Below are positions 7,784-16,518 of a DNA stretch of 64,000 nt, one piece after another; position 1 is the stretch's first letter, and each line of letters opens with the position of its first letter. The DNA lies in NCBI RefSeq assembly GCF_030546645.1, contig NZ_JAUOTO010000001.1:1054001-1118000 (forward strand), given 5' to 3'. Source of the DNA: Flavitalea plasmicola. Lineage in GTDB: Bacteria; Bacteroidota; Bacteroidia; Chitinophagales; Chitinophagaceae. The notes beneath the pieces are model-generated. The model did not search any database. It was given only the letters and a program-made list of their open reading frames with translations, and was not told the origin of the DNA. Both the position numbers and the translations under genes were made by a program.

Positions 7784-10177
7784 ATGGAGAACCTTTCTAC
7801 TAACGAACTCATTGACCAGGAAAAACTATCTTTCGATAAATTCCGGGAGGAAGTATTGAAGGATTACCGGGTGGCCTGTGAAAGCCGTGAAGCCAGCCTG
7901 CTGGGGAGAAAAGAGGTGCTGACCGGCAAGGCTAAATTCGGCATATTCGGGGACGGAAAGGAAGTTCCACAGGTGGCCATGGCGAAATTCTTCAGACCGG
8001 GGGACTTTTATGCCGGCTATTACCGGGACCAGACCTTTGCTTTTGCCACGGGCGCGGCCACCATTGAAGAATTTTTCTCCCAGCTGTACGCCGATCCTGA
8101 TGTACACAATGATCCTCATAGTGCCGGCCGGCAAATGAACTCCCATTTCGCCACACCATTTGTTGGTCCGGACGGTGAAACGCTGGACCTGATCAATCGT
8201 AAGAACCTGACGGCTGGGCTGGCTCCTACGGCTGCCCAGATGCCGAGAGCCCTGGGACTAGCCTATGCTTCCAAGGTTTTTCGGGAAGTAGAGCAGCTCA
8301 AGTCTTTTACGGATCTGTCCAGCAATGGTAACGAAGTTTGCTTCTGCACGATCGGAGATGCTTCCACCAGCGAGGGGCATTTTTTTGAGACCGTGAATGC
8401 TGCGGGGGTCCTGCAGGTGCCCCTGGCCATATTTGTCTGGGACGACGGCTATGGCATTTCGGTGCCCCGGAAATACCAGACCACCAAAGGTTCCATTTCA
8501 GAAGCCCTGAAAGGATTCCAGAAGGAGGAGGGCACCAATGGCGTAGAGATATTCCGGGTAAAAGCCTGGGATTATGCTGGTATGTGCGAGGCCTTCGAAG
8601 CAGGTATCCGTGCCATACGGCTCACCCACACCCCCGTGATCTTCCATGTGGAAGAAGTGACTCAGCCGCAGGGGCATTCTACTTCGGGCAGCCATGAGCG
8701 ATATAAATCCCCGGAGCGCCTGGAATGGGAGCGGGAATGGGACGGGATCAAAAAAATGAAGGAATGGATCATCGATAACGAGCTGGCCGGCGAAGAGGAG
8801 CTGGACGATATCGAAACTGCCTGCAAGGAGCTGATCCGGCATCACCGGAATGCTGCCTGGGAAAAATACCAGGAGCCGCTGAAACGCCAGGTATCGCGTT
8901 CTGTGGAGCTCATCCGCAACCTGGTGGACTATTTCCCCTATCGTGGCGAGATGCTGGAAAAGACCGCCGCAGACCTGGCGGCCAATCGGGAGCCGGGCCG
9001 CAAAGAAGTGCTCAGGGCCCTGCATCAGGCATTGGACCTTGCGGGCGATGACCCGGTGGGAAACTCCCTTAAGGAGTATTACCTGGACCTGAAAAAAGAA
9101 AATGCGGCATTGTATAACACGCACCTTTATCATGAAGGCGCCCGGAATATTTTACATATAGCTGAAGTGCCGGCGGAATATGAGGACGATGCGCCCCTGA
9201 TCAACGGGTATGAGATCCTCAATCATTATTTCGACGAGCTATTCTCCCATAATCCGAAAGTACTGGCTTTTGGAGAAGACCTGGGTAAGATCGGGGATGT
9301 CAACCAGGGATTTGCTGGCTTACAGGCCAGGCATGGCGCCAGCAGGATCTTCGACACCGGGATACGCGAACTGACCATCATGGGCCAGGGTATCGGATTG
9401 GCTTTCCGTGGCCTGCGCCCCATCGCCGAAATTCAATACCTGGATTATCTTTTATACGGTCTTCAGCCATTGAGCGATGACCTGGCTTCCCTGCAATACC
9501 GGACCGCGGGTCAGCAAACAGCGCCCCTGATCGTGCGCACCAGGGGCCATCGCCTGGAAGGCATCTGGCACAGCGGATCTCCCATGGGGATGGCCATCCA
9601 TGCGTTGAGGGGCATGCATATCTGCGTTCCCCGTAATATGACGCAGGCCGCCGGTATGTACAATACCTTGCTGGAAGGCGCAGACCCCGCCCTCGTGATC
9701 GAGTGCCTGAACGGCTACCGGCTGAAAGAGAAGCTTCCTTCCAACCTCCTGGCGTTTCGGGTACCGCTGGGGGTTCCCGAGGTCGTCAGGGAAGGCGAGG
9801 ACATCACGCTCGTGTCCTACGGCGCCACGCTGCGCATCGTCCAGGAAGCTGCCGCCACACTGCAGGAGCTGGGCATCAGCTGCGAGGTGGTCGACGTGCA
9901 AACTTTGCTGCCTTTCGATATTCATCATAAGATCCTGGACTCCCTGAAGAAGACCAGTCGCATCGTTATCATAGACGAGGATGTACCGGGCGGCGCCGCA
10001 GGTTATATCTTTAATAAGGTAATGGAGGAACAGGGGGGCTACCGGTGGCTGGACACGGCTCCGAGGACGATCACGGCCCAGGCGCACCGGCCGGCCTATG
10101 CCAGCGACGGCGACTATTTCAGCAAACCGAATGCAGAGCAGATCATCGATGTCGTCAAGGAAATGATGGCGGAATAA
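7784..10177 (+). CDS. 2-oxoacid dehydrogenase E1 component, alpha and beta fused
   Basis: A 797-residue thiamine-diphosphate enzyme in which the alpha half (about residues 30-400) and beta half (about 465-797) of a branched-chain/pyruvate-type E1 are one polypeptide. The alpha half shows DPHSAGRQMNSHF, then the ThDP/Mg motif beginning TIGDASTSEGHFFE with N in ETVNAAG, and the SGSHERYKSPER loop. The beta half shows AFGEDLGKIGDVNQGF, FDTGIRELTIMGQGIGLA and DIHHKILDSLKKT. It decarboxylates a 2-oxoacid and passes the acyl group to the lipoyl E2, which is not encoded here. The start at 7784 (MENLSTNEL) is preferred over an ATG at 7715 that adds non-conserved residues. The product is cytoplasmic; substrate preference is uncertain. 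Confidence 0.88.
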   Translation: MENLSTNELIDQEKLSFDKFREEVLKDYRVACESREASLLGRKEVLTGKAKFGIFGDGKEVPQVAMAKFFRPGDFYAGYYRDQTFAFATGAATIEEFFSQLYADPDVHNDPHSAGRQMNSHFATPFVGPDGETLDLINRKNLTAGLAPTAAQMPRALGLAYASKVFREVEQLKSFTDLSSNGNEVCFCTIGDASTSEGHFFETVNAAGVLQVPLAIFVWDDGYGISVPRKYQTTKGSISEALKGFQKEEGTNGVEIFRVKAWDYAGMCEAFEAGIRAIRLTHTPVIFHVEEVTQPQGHSTSGSHERYKSPERLEWEREWDGIKKMKEWIIDNELAGEEELDDIETACKELIRHHRNAAWEKYQEPLKRQVSRSVELIRNLVDYFPYRGEMLEKTAADLAANREPGRKEVLRALHQALDLAGDDPVGNSLKEYYLDLKKENAALYNTHLYHEGARNILHIAEVPAEYEDDAPLINGYEILNHYFDELFSHNPKVLAFGEDLGKIGDVNQGFAGLQARHGASRIFDTGIRELTIMGQGIGLAFRGLRPIAEIQYLDYLLYGLQPLSDDLASLQYRTAGQQTAPLIVRTRGHRLEGIWHSGSPMGMAIHALRGMHICVPRNMTQAAGMYNTLLEGADPALVIECLNGYRLKEKLPSNLLAFRVPLGVPEVVREGEDITLVSYGATLRIVQEAAATLQELGISCEVVDVQTLLPFDIHHKILDSLKKTSRIVIIDEDVPGGAAGYIFNKVMEEQGGYRWLDTAPRTITAQAHRPAYASDGDYFSKPNAEQIIDVVKEMMAE

Positions 10178-10183
10178 GCTAAT

Positions 10184-10266
10184 AGCTACAAGCTACTAGC
10201 TGCAAGCTGCAAGTGATAAGATTTAATAAGACTTGCTTGTAGCTTGAAGCTTGCCGCTCACAGCTA
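10184..10266. repeat. 7-base-period AGCT repeat element, copy A
   Basis: The left arm runs as AGCTACA, AGCTACT, AGCTGCA, AGCTGCA, AGTGATA; then a core with AATAAGACTTGCT; then a right arm with the complementary period (GCTTGTA, GCTTGAA, GCTTGCC, GCTCACA, GCT). It fills the space between two convergent genes: it begins six bases after the E1 stop and its last bases reach the DCC stop codon. The arms can pair into a long hairpin. Confidence 0.85.
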
Positions 10267-10677
10267 TTCGAGGAACCTCGACTTCCACTCAGGCGAAGGC
10301 AGCCAGCAGCTGTCGTTCTTGCCGAACCAACGGTAGCGCCGTCGCGCTATCCAATTATAGACAGCATCTCTTAGTGGCCGGGGAATGATCCGGAAGAAAG
10401 ACAAAAGGGGCCATGCGCCATCCAGTTTCCGGCAAACGCGCAGCGCGCCCGCAGAACGGGTGTATACCTTATTGTTTTCCACCAGCACGAAAGAATCCAG
10501 CTGATCTGCCGGCAATCCGGAATGTCTCAGCAGGGATTGTCCTACTTCGCTTTGCAGGGACGCAAAGCGGAAAATGCCCCTCCGGTCTCTTTTTAAAATG
10601 AATTGAACGCTGCTGCTACAAAGATGGCAGACACCGTCGAATAAAATGATAGGAGAGGCGCCTGGCGTATGGGTTAT
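10264..10677 (-). CDS. DCC family (YuxK, DUF393) thiol-disulphide oxidoreductase-like protein, apparent ATA start
   Basis: The frame encodes 137 residues: [19 protein letters not shown], then [24 protein letters not shown], and a C-terminal [27 protein letters not shown] is the family's DxxCxxC motif, so the domain is complete. No ATG, GTG or TTG exists in frame before the motif; the first ATG (10515) would delete it. The family N-terminus would be MTHTPGA at 10677, but the codon there is ATA. That base lies in the overlap with yebC, which reads ATAA where ATGA is the usual stop-start overlap. Either translation starts at ATA, or the copy is a start-codon mutant, or there is a base error. The family's role is poorly defined. 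Confidence 0.7.
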   Translation of the reverse strand: MTHTPGASPIILFDGVCHLCSSSVQFILKRDRRGIFRFASLQSEVGQSLLRHSGLPADQLDSFVLVENNKVYTRSAGALRVCRKLDGAWPLLSFFRIIPRPLRDAVYNWIARRRYRWFGKNDSCWLPSPEWKSRFLE

Positions 10678-11396
10678 TTTAGATTGTAAAAGACTTTCTG
10701 GACGTCCTCATCCTGTTCCAGCTTGTCTACCAGCTTCAGCACGTCCTGTGCCTGGTCGTCCGGCAGCTCGACGGTAGTGCCGGGGATCCATTCGATCTCG
10801 GCGCTGATGGGAGTGATGCCTTTTTCTTCAAGGGCCTTCTGCATGCTGCCGAATTCACTGAAAGGAGCGCGGAGCACCAGCACCGGCACGTCATTTTCGC
10901 CCACGCCTTCGCCCATTTCCTCCAGGCCGTGGTCGATCAGCTCCAGTTCCAGGTCGTCTGCGTTCAGGCCTTCGGGCTTTAGTTTAAAAACACCCATTTT
11001 CTTGAACTGGAAGCTTACACTACCGCTGTTGCCCAGGGTGCCGCCGCCTTTGTTGAAATGAGATTTTACGTTGGCCACTGTCCGGACATGGTTGTCGGTA
11101 GCGGTTTCCACCAGTATGGCGACGCCATGGGGACCGTAGCCTTCATAGAGGATCTCTTCATAGTTCTCCATCTCTTTACCCTGCGCCCGTTTGATAGCGG
11201 CCTCCACCCTGTCTTTGGGCATGTTGACGCTCTTGGCGTTCTGAAAGCAACGACGGAGGGCGGGGTTGGTGGCGGGATCGGGGCCCCCGGCCTTTACGGC
11301 TATGGCTATTTCTTTACCGATGCGGGTGAATTGCTTGGCCATCCGGTCCCAGCGGGCGAACATGGCATGCTTACGTACTTCGAATATGCGACCCAT
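10674..11396 (-). CDS. yebC: YebC/PmpR-family protein
   Basis: A 240-residue cytoplasmic protein with typical features: [20 protein letters not shown] at the N-terminus (TACO1-type proteins have SKWANIKHRK here), [19 protein letters not shown], the IKRAQGKE segment, [19 protein letters not shown] and [20 protein letters not shown]. YebC proteins were annotated as transcription regulators, and later work links the family to relief of ribosome stalling on proline-rich stretches. Its stop overlaps the presumed start of the DCC gene. A good -7 box lies 27 bases upstream, with a long inverted repeat further up. Confidence 0.92.
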   Translation of the reverse strand: MGRIFEVRKHAMFARWDRMAKQFTRIGKEIAIAVKAGGPDPATNPALRRCFQNAKSVNMPKDRVEAAIKRAQGKEMENYEEILYEGYGPHGVAILVETATDNHVRTVANVKSHFNKGGGTLGNSGSVSFQFKKMGVFKLKPEGLNADDLELELIDHGLEEMGEGVGENDVPVLVLRAPFSEFGSMQKALEEKGITPISAEIEWIPGTTVELPDDQAQDVLKLVDKLEQDEDVQKVFYNLK

Positions 11397-11423
11397 AAGA
11401 ACTATTTATGCTTGATTGGGGTG

Positions 11424-11431
11424 CAAATTTA
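11424..11431 (-). promoter_or_regulatory. -7 promoter element of yebC
   Basis: The minus strand reads TAAATTTG, a perfect TAnnTTTG, giving a leader of roughly 20-25 bases before yebC. The -33 region falls in one arm of the inverted repeat at 11440-11483 and has no clear TTTG. Confidence 0.5.
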
Positions 11432-11439
11432 TGACAATG

Positions 11440-11483
11440 TCCGGAAAATGGGCCTTTTAAAAATATAGCCCATTTTCCGGAAA
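11440..11483. repeat. 14-base perfect inverted repeat upstream of yebC
   Basis: TCCGGAAAATGGGC at 11440-11453 is exactly complementary to GCCCATTTTCCGGA at 11468-11481, with an AT-rich 14-base loop. On the plus strand it is followed by A-rich sequence, so it is a weak terminator there. It overlaps the -33 position of the yebC promoter and may be an operator, or a terminator for transcripts coming from the permease gene. A second hairpin, AACGAACC-TTT-GGTTCGTT, lies at 11507-11525. Confidence 0.6.
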
Positions 11484-11533
11484 AATCTAATATCTGTCCT
11501 TCGGAGAACGAACCTTTGGTTCGTTATTGAAAA

Positions 11534-11567
11534 GAGGGCAGCCCGGAAGAAAAAATGGGCTGCCCTC
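11534..11567 (-). terminator. Terminator of the amino-acid permease gene
   Basis: GAGGGCAGCCC and GGGCTGCCCTC form an 11-pair GC-rich stem with TTTT on the minus-strand 3' side, 19 bases after the permease stop. Confidence 0.85.
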
Positions 11568-11585
11568 ACATAAATTAAGCTTTTA

Positions 11586-13070
11586 TCAGGCTTTCAGCTT
11601 GCTATTGTTCTTGCTGTAGCTAAAATATACCACCAGCCCTATGATCATCCAGAAAAAGGCGGTCAGCAGGGTGGTGGAATCCAGGGAAACGATCATGGCA
11701 GTACAGACCAGCATCCCTAATATGGGTACCAATGGCACCAGGGGAGTCTTAAAAGGACGGGCCCGGCCCGGGTCATTTTTCCGCAGGATCATTACACCCA
11801 CACAAACCAGCACAAAAGCAAAGAGGGTCCCGATGCTTGTCAGATCCCCGGCAACACTACCCGGGACGAATGCCGCAAACAGGCCTACAAATACGAACAG
11901 GATGAGATTAGACTTGTACGGTGTGCGGAACTTCGGGTGAAGCGCACAGAATACCTTCGGCAGCAGGCCATCAGTAGCCATGGTATAAAATACACGGCTT
12001 TGGCCCAGGAGCATTACCAGGATGACCGAGGAAAAACCTGCCAGGATACCGATGGTTACCAGGGAGGCCAACCAGCCATAGCCATGCATGTAGGTATCGA
12101 TGGCATAAGCCACAGACGCTTCCTTACCTGCTTTTACGAAATCCGTATAAGGCGCTACGCCGGTAAGCACGTAGGAAAAGAGGATATACAGGACGGTGCA
12201 GATGACCAGCGACCCCAGGATGCCGATGGGCATGTCCTTACTGGGGTTCTTGGCTTCCTGGGCTGCCGTGGAGACCGCATCAAAACCGATGAAAGCAAAA
12301 AATACGATAGCCGCCCCGGTCAATACGCCTCCCCAGCCATGTCGGAAGAAGCCCGTATAACTATAGAAGGTGCCATCCCGGAGCTGCGCGGGCGGGGCAT
12401 CTGCGGGTATCAGGTAGGGATGGTGATTGGAGGGGTTGATGAACTGCCAGCCTACAGCGATGAATACCAGAACAATAGCTACTTTAACGAACACGATGAT
12501 CGCGTTGACGGTGGCAGATTCCTGGGTACCTTTTATCAATAGAAGGGACAGGAGCAAAAGGATGAGAAGAGCGGGCGCATTGATGATCCCATGATGCATG
12601 ACACCGCTGGCGTCCAGGGCCCGTTCGAAAGGCGAATGAGACCACTCAAAAGGGATGGCTCCTCCTACCAGCTTGTTCAGGAACTCGCTCCAGGCAATGG
12701 AAACAGTGGCAGCTCCCAGGGCATATTCGAGGATCAGGGCCCAGCCTATGATCCAGGCTATCAGCTCTCCCATCGTAGCATAAGCATAAGTATAGGCGCT
12801 GCCTGCAATGGGGATCATGGAAGCAAACTCTGCATAGCAAAGTCCGGCAAAAGCGCAACCGATGGCGGCGACGATGAAGGAAATGGTGACGGCAGAGCCC
12901 GCATGTTCGCCCGCCGCCGCCGCGGTCCTTACAAACAGACCGGCGCCGATAATGGCGCCGATTCCCAGGGCGATCAGGCTTCCCGCCCCCAAGGTTCGTT
13001 TAAGTCCCTTTTCGGAGTCTCCCGCCTGGGACATGAGGACATCTAAAGACTTCTTTCGAAATAAACTCAT
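11586..13070 (-). CDS. APC-superfamily amino-acid permease (cationic amino-acid transporter type)
   Basis: A 494-residue inner-membrane protein with about 12-14 helices. It opens with MSLFRKKSLDVLMSQAGDS and then the hallmark first-helix motif GAGSLIALGIGAIIGAGLFV, where the unwound GIGAIIGAG binds the substrate backbone. Later comes FFAFIGFDAVSTAAQEAKNP, characteristic of the CAT/YfnA group. It should move amino acids by proton symport or exchange. I start at 13070 since the longer frame (13124) adds a polar N-terminus not typical of the family. It is transcribed alone, with its own terminator. Confidence 0.9.
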   Translation of the reverse strand: MSLFRKKSLDVLMSQAGDSEKGLKRTLGAGSLIALGIGAIIGAGLFVRTAAAAGEHAGSAVTISFIVAAIGCAFAGLCYAEFASMIPIAGSAYTYAYATMGELIAWIIGWALILEYALGAATVSIAWSEFLNKLVGGAIPFEWSHSPFERALDASGVMHHGIINAPALLILLLLSLLLIKGTQESATVNAIIVFVKVAIVLVFIAVGWQFINPSNHHPYLIPADAPPAQLRDGTFYSYTGFFRHGWGGVLTGAAIVFFAFIGFDAVSTAAQEAKNPSKDMPIGILGSLVICTVLYILFSYVLTGVAPYTDFVKAGKEASVAYAIDTYMHGYGWLASLVTIGILAGFSSVILVMLLGQSRVFYTMATDGLLPKVFCALHPKFRTPYKSNLILFVFVGLFAAFVPGSVAGDLTSIGTLFAFVLVCVGVMILRKNDPGRARPFKTPLVPLVPILGMLVCTAMIVSLDSTTLLTAFFWMIIGLVVYFSYSKNNSKLKA

Positions 13071-13279
13071 ATTAAAGCTGTTTTGATCAGTTAAGCGGAC
13101 CTGCGGCCCGCATGGGGTGAACAATAAGGTGAATCATGTATGTGTGACAATTCAGGGTCGTAAAATAAACAAATATTTAATAATGAGGCTCCAATTCTTA
13201 CCAGCGGGTCGTTTTTATGGATTAAAGTTTTGCCAAGTCAGGATTTTTCGATTTTTTGCACCTTAAAGAAAGGCCAACT

Positions 13280-14527
13280 ATGCGGAAGATCAGTCTTACG
13301 AGCTGGATTATGATTGCGATGGTGCTGGGGGTGGTCGTGGGACTCTGGGTACATTACACCGGATCTGCACAAACGATCGATAGTTTTTCCGGAGGTATTT
13401 CGGTTTTAACTGATATATTCCTTCGCCTGATCAAAATGATCATTGCGCCGCTTGTATTTAGCACCTTGGTGGTGGGGATCGCTAAGCTGGGGGATGTGAA
13501 GTCGGTGGGACGCATCGGGGGAAAGACATTGCTGTGGTTCATGGGCGCATCGCTGATGTCCCTGTTGCTGGGTATGGTGATCATGAATAGCCTGGAATTA
13601 GGGAATGAGCTGGCGCTGCCTTTGCCGGCCGCCAATGCCGCAACGGGTATTGAGCAAACCTCCCTTTCCTTCAAAACTTTTATCACGCATGTTTTCCCCC
13701 GCAGCATCTTCGAGGCGATGGCGGGTAATGAGATATTGCAAATCGTTGTATTTGCCGTGTTCTTTGGGATCGCCACGGCAAGCATTGGCGAACAGGGCAA
13801 GATCGTCATCAAAGGACTGGATGCCGTGGCGCATGTGATCCTCCGGGTGACGGGATATGTCATGTACTTTGCACCCGTCGCTGCCATGGCGGCCATCGCT
13901 TCTGTCCTGGCGGTGAAGGGACCGGAACTGCTGGTGACCTATGGGAAATTTATCATCAGCTTCTACCTGAGCATTCTCGGGCTTTGGCTGATCCTCCTGC
14001 TGATAGCTTCCATCTTCGTTGGAAAGCGGGTGATCTACCTGGCCATTGCCGTAAAAGATATGATCCTGCTGGCTTTCAGCACGGCCAGCTCGGAGGCTGC
14101 TTTTCCCCGGCTGATCCAGGAACTGGAGGCATTCGGGTGTCCTCCAAAGATCGTCAGCTTTGTCCTGCCCCTGGGATATTCCTTCAATCTGGACGGGAGC
14201 ATGCTGTATATGACGTTTGCTTCTCTTTTCATTGCACAGGCCTATGGCATTCCTTTGACCATCGGGCAGGAGATCTCGATGCTGCTGGTGCTAATGCTCA
14301 CCAGTAAGGGGATCGCGGGTGTTCCGAGGGCGTCCCTGGTGGTGATCGCGGGAACCTTGTCATTATATAATATTCCGCAGCAGGGATTGTTGTTACTTTT
14401 GGGGATCGACCAGATCTTGGACATGGCGCGGAGCGCAACAAATGTTTTGGGAAACAGCATTGCAGCAGTGGTGGTGAGCAAGTGGGAAGGTGAACTGGGA
14501 GAAACCGCTGTGAATACCTATAAATAG
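13280..14527 (+). CDS. Dicarboxylate/amino-acid:cation symporter (DAACS)
   Basis: A 415-residue membrane protein of the glutamate/C4-dicarboxylate symporter family. Features are the N-terminal MRKISLTSWIMIAMVLGVVVG helix, IKMIIAPLVFSTLVVGIAKL, hairpin loop 1 with STASSEAAFPRLIQELE, the NMDG-like motif as SFNLDGSMLY, and the DQILDMARSATNVLGNSIA ion-binding helix. Transport is coupled to Na+ or H+; the substrate is not decidable. The start at 13280 has AGAAAGG upstream; the frame also opens at 13256. It is the first gene of a tight rightward run (gaps of 23, 27 and 9 bases) through the GT9 gene, likely one operon. Confidence 0.9.
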   Translation: MRKISLTSWIMIAMVLGVVVGLWVHYTGSAQTIDSFSGGISVLTDIFLRLIKMIIAPLVFSTLVVGIAKLGDVKSVGRIGGKTLLWFMGASLMSLLLGMVIMNSLELGNELALPLPAANAATGIEQTSLSFKTFITHVFPRSIFEAMAGNEILQIVVFAVFFGIATASIGEQGKIVIKGLDAVAHVILRVTGYVMYFAPVAAMAAIASVLAVKGPELLVTYGKFIISFYLSILGLWLILLLIASIFVGKRVIYLAIAVKDMILLAFSTASSEAAFPRLIQELEAFGCPPKIVSFVLPLGYSFNLDGSMLYMTFASLFIAQAYGIPLTIGQEISMLLVLMLTSKGIAGVPRASLVVIAGTLSLYNIPQQGLLLLLGIDQILDMARSATNVLGNSIAAVVVSKWEGELGETAVNTYK

Positions 14528-14550
14528 CACCTTTAAATGGCACCTTTTTT

Positions 14551-15237
14551 ATGATCGAACTTTTGGTTTTTACCTGGAAAGATCTCCTTAATCCTGACTT
14601 TTATATCAATAATGGCGGCTTATGGGTTCTGTTATTCATCGTCTTCGCTGAGACCGGTCTGATGGTCGGCTTTTTTCTCCCGGGCGACAGTCTTCTTTTC
14701 GTGGCAGGTATTTACAGCGGCAAGCTGATCGCCAGTCTTTTGCCGGGAGGGACGGGGAGTGATTTTCTCGACCTGGCGATCCTGCTGATATTGGTGTCGG
14801 CGGCGGGCATCATTGGGAATGCACTCGGGTATTGGTTTGGCCGGAAAAGCGGTCCTTTCCTTTTCCACCGGAAGGACAGCTTTTTTTTCAAGCAACGGTA
14901 TTTATTCCAGGCAAAGGAGTTCTATGACAAGCATGGAGGACAGGCGATCGTCTTCGCCCGCTTTCTACCGATCGTCCGGACCTTTGCGCCCATCATCGCC
15001 GGCATCGTATCGATGGACAGGAGAAAGTTCATGCTTTATAATATCATCGGTTGTATCGCCTGGGTTTTTGCCATGCTTTTCGCGGGACACTATCTTCAAA
15101 AGTTTGTCATGACCAGGTATGGATTTGACCTGACGAAACACCTGGAGGTCATCGTCATCGGCATCGTGGTGATCACCACCTTTCCTGTTCTGTACAAGCT
15201 GTTCTTCGGGAACAAAAAATCGGCTGCAGGGAAATAA
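14551..15237 (+). CDS. DedA-family membrane protein
   Basis: A 228-residue inner-membrane protein. The DedA signatures are FAETGLMVGFFLPGDSLLF near residue 35, the GNALGYWFGRKSG segment, and FARFLPIVRTFAPIIAGIV with its two essential-type arginines, followed by a final pair of helices. DedA proteins are lipid or undecaprenyl-phosphate flippases or needed for membrane homeostasis. The basic C-terminus (FFGNKKSAAGK) is cytoplasmic. It lies in the middle of the symporter-DedA-MFS-GT9 run. Confidence 0.92.
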   Translation: MIELLVFTWKDLLNPDFYINNGGLWVLLFIVFAETGLMVGFFLPGDSLLFVAGIYSGKLIASLLPGGTGSDFLDLAILLILVSAAGIIGNALGYWFGRKSGPFLFHRKDSFFFKQRYLFQAKEFYDKHGGQAIVFARFLPIVRTFAPIIAGIVSMDRRKFMLYNIIGCIAWVFAMLFAGHYLQKFVMTRYGFDLTKHLEVIVIGIVVITTFPVLYKLFFGNKKSAAGK

Positions 15238-15264
15238 ATATCCTTTTAAAAACGTATTGCTTAC

Positions 15265-16509
15265 ATGGAACAAAAAAAACTTCCTCTTTTTAACCTGGCT
15301 GTCATCGTCGGGGCATTGGGCTATTTTGTAGATATCTATGATCTCCTGCTTTTCAGTATTATCCGGGTACCCTCTTTAAGGTCTTTGGGGCTGAATGCGG
15401 ACAGTATCGCAAAAGACGGTCTGCGGATCATCAATATCCAGATGCTGGGACTTCTCGTAGGAGGCATTATCTGGGGTGTATTGGGAGACAAAAAAGGCCG
15501 GCTGAAAGTATTATACGCATCCATTATTCTCTACTCCCTGGGAAATATTGCCAATGGTTTTGTGCAGAATGTGACGCAATATGAGATCGTTCGTTTTATT
15601 ACGGGACTTGGGCTGGCGGGCGAGCTCGGTGCGGGTATTACTTTGGTGAGCGAGCTGATGCCAAAGGAGCGGCGCGGTCTGGCTACTTCCCTAGTAGCGG
15701 GGATCGGGCTCAGCGGAGCGGTATTTGCCTATTTTATACGGGTATGGTTGGTTGGACCCAACGGCGAGGGTTGGCGCACCTGTTATTTCATCGGGGGTGG
15801 GCTGGGCTTCCTCCTGCTATTCCTTCGGGTGGGGGTGCTGGAATCCGGGATGTTCAAGAGCATCGAAACGAGCGAAAAGGTACGAAAGGGGGATTTCCTG
15901 ATGCTGTTCACCAATGGCAAGCGGCTGAAAAAATATCTCACGGCCATCCTGATAGCCCTGCCGAACTGGTTTGTCATTGGTATCCTGATCTCTTTCTCCG
16001 ATAAGTTTGCCGCCAAACTGAATATCAAGGGCGCGGTGGACCCCGGAAAAGCGGTGATGGTGGCCTATGCAGCTATTTCCATTGGAGACGTTCTCATCGG
16101 TTTTGTGAGCCAGTGGCTGAGAAGCCGTAAGAAGTCATTGTATATCTTTAATATTATTACAGTGCTGTCCATTTTCTGGTTCTTCAGTCTCGACGGACAG
16201 TCATCCACGACGATGTATGTGGTTTGCGCCTGCCTGGGTTTTGGCACAGGTTTCTGGGCGATGTTCGTCACCATGGCTGCCGAGCAATTCGGTACAAATA
16301 TCCGGGCTACCGTGGCGACCACAGCGCCTAATATGGCCAGGGGGTCGCTGAACCTGGTGTCCCTGCTGTTCGTCAGCCTGCAAGGAAACTTTGACTACCT
16401 GAAAAGCGCCTGGATCACGGGCATCATCGTATTCACCATCTCTTTCATTTCTTTGATCCTTACGGAAGAAACTTTTGGAAAAGACCTGGACTATATCGAG
16501 CCGGCATAA
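15265..16509 (+). CDS. MFS transporter
   Basis: A 414-residue protein with 12 predicted membrane helices. The MFS loop 2-3 motif appears as GVLGDKKGRLKVLYAS, and the helix 4 motif as IVRFITGLGLAGELGAGITL, reminiscent of the sugar-phosphate and metabolite:H+ symporter branches. The ELMPKERRG sequence after it is typical of the same branch. Substrate unknown. It starts 27 bases after the DedA gene and ends nine bases before the GT9 gene, so co-transcription is likely. Confidence 0.88.
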   Translation: MEQKKLPLFNLAVIVGALGYFVDIYDLLLFSIIRVPSLRSLGLNADSIAKDGLRIINIQMLGLLVGGIIWGVLGDKKGRLKVLYASIILYSLGNIANGFVQNVTQYEIVRFITGLGLAGELGAGITLVSELMPKERRGLATSLVAGIGLSGAVFAYFIRVWLVGPNGEGWRTCYFIGGGLGFLLLFLRVGVLESGMFKSIETSEKVRKGDFLMLFTNGKRLKKYLTAILIALPNWFVIGILISFSDKFAAKLNIKGAVDPGKAVMVAYAAISIGDVLIGFVSQWLRSRKKSLYIFNIITVLSIFWFFSLDGQSSTTMYVVCACLGFGTGFWAMFVTMAAEQFGTNIRATVATTAPNMARGSLNLVSLLFVSLQGNFDYLKSAWITGIIVFTISFISLILTEETFGKDLDYIEPA

Positions 16510-16518
16510 ATTTGTGAA

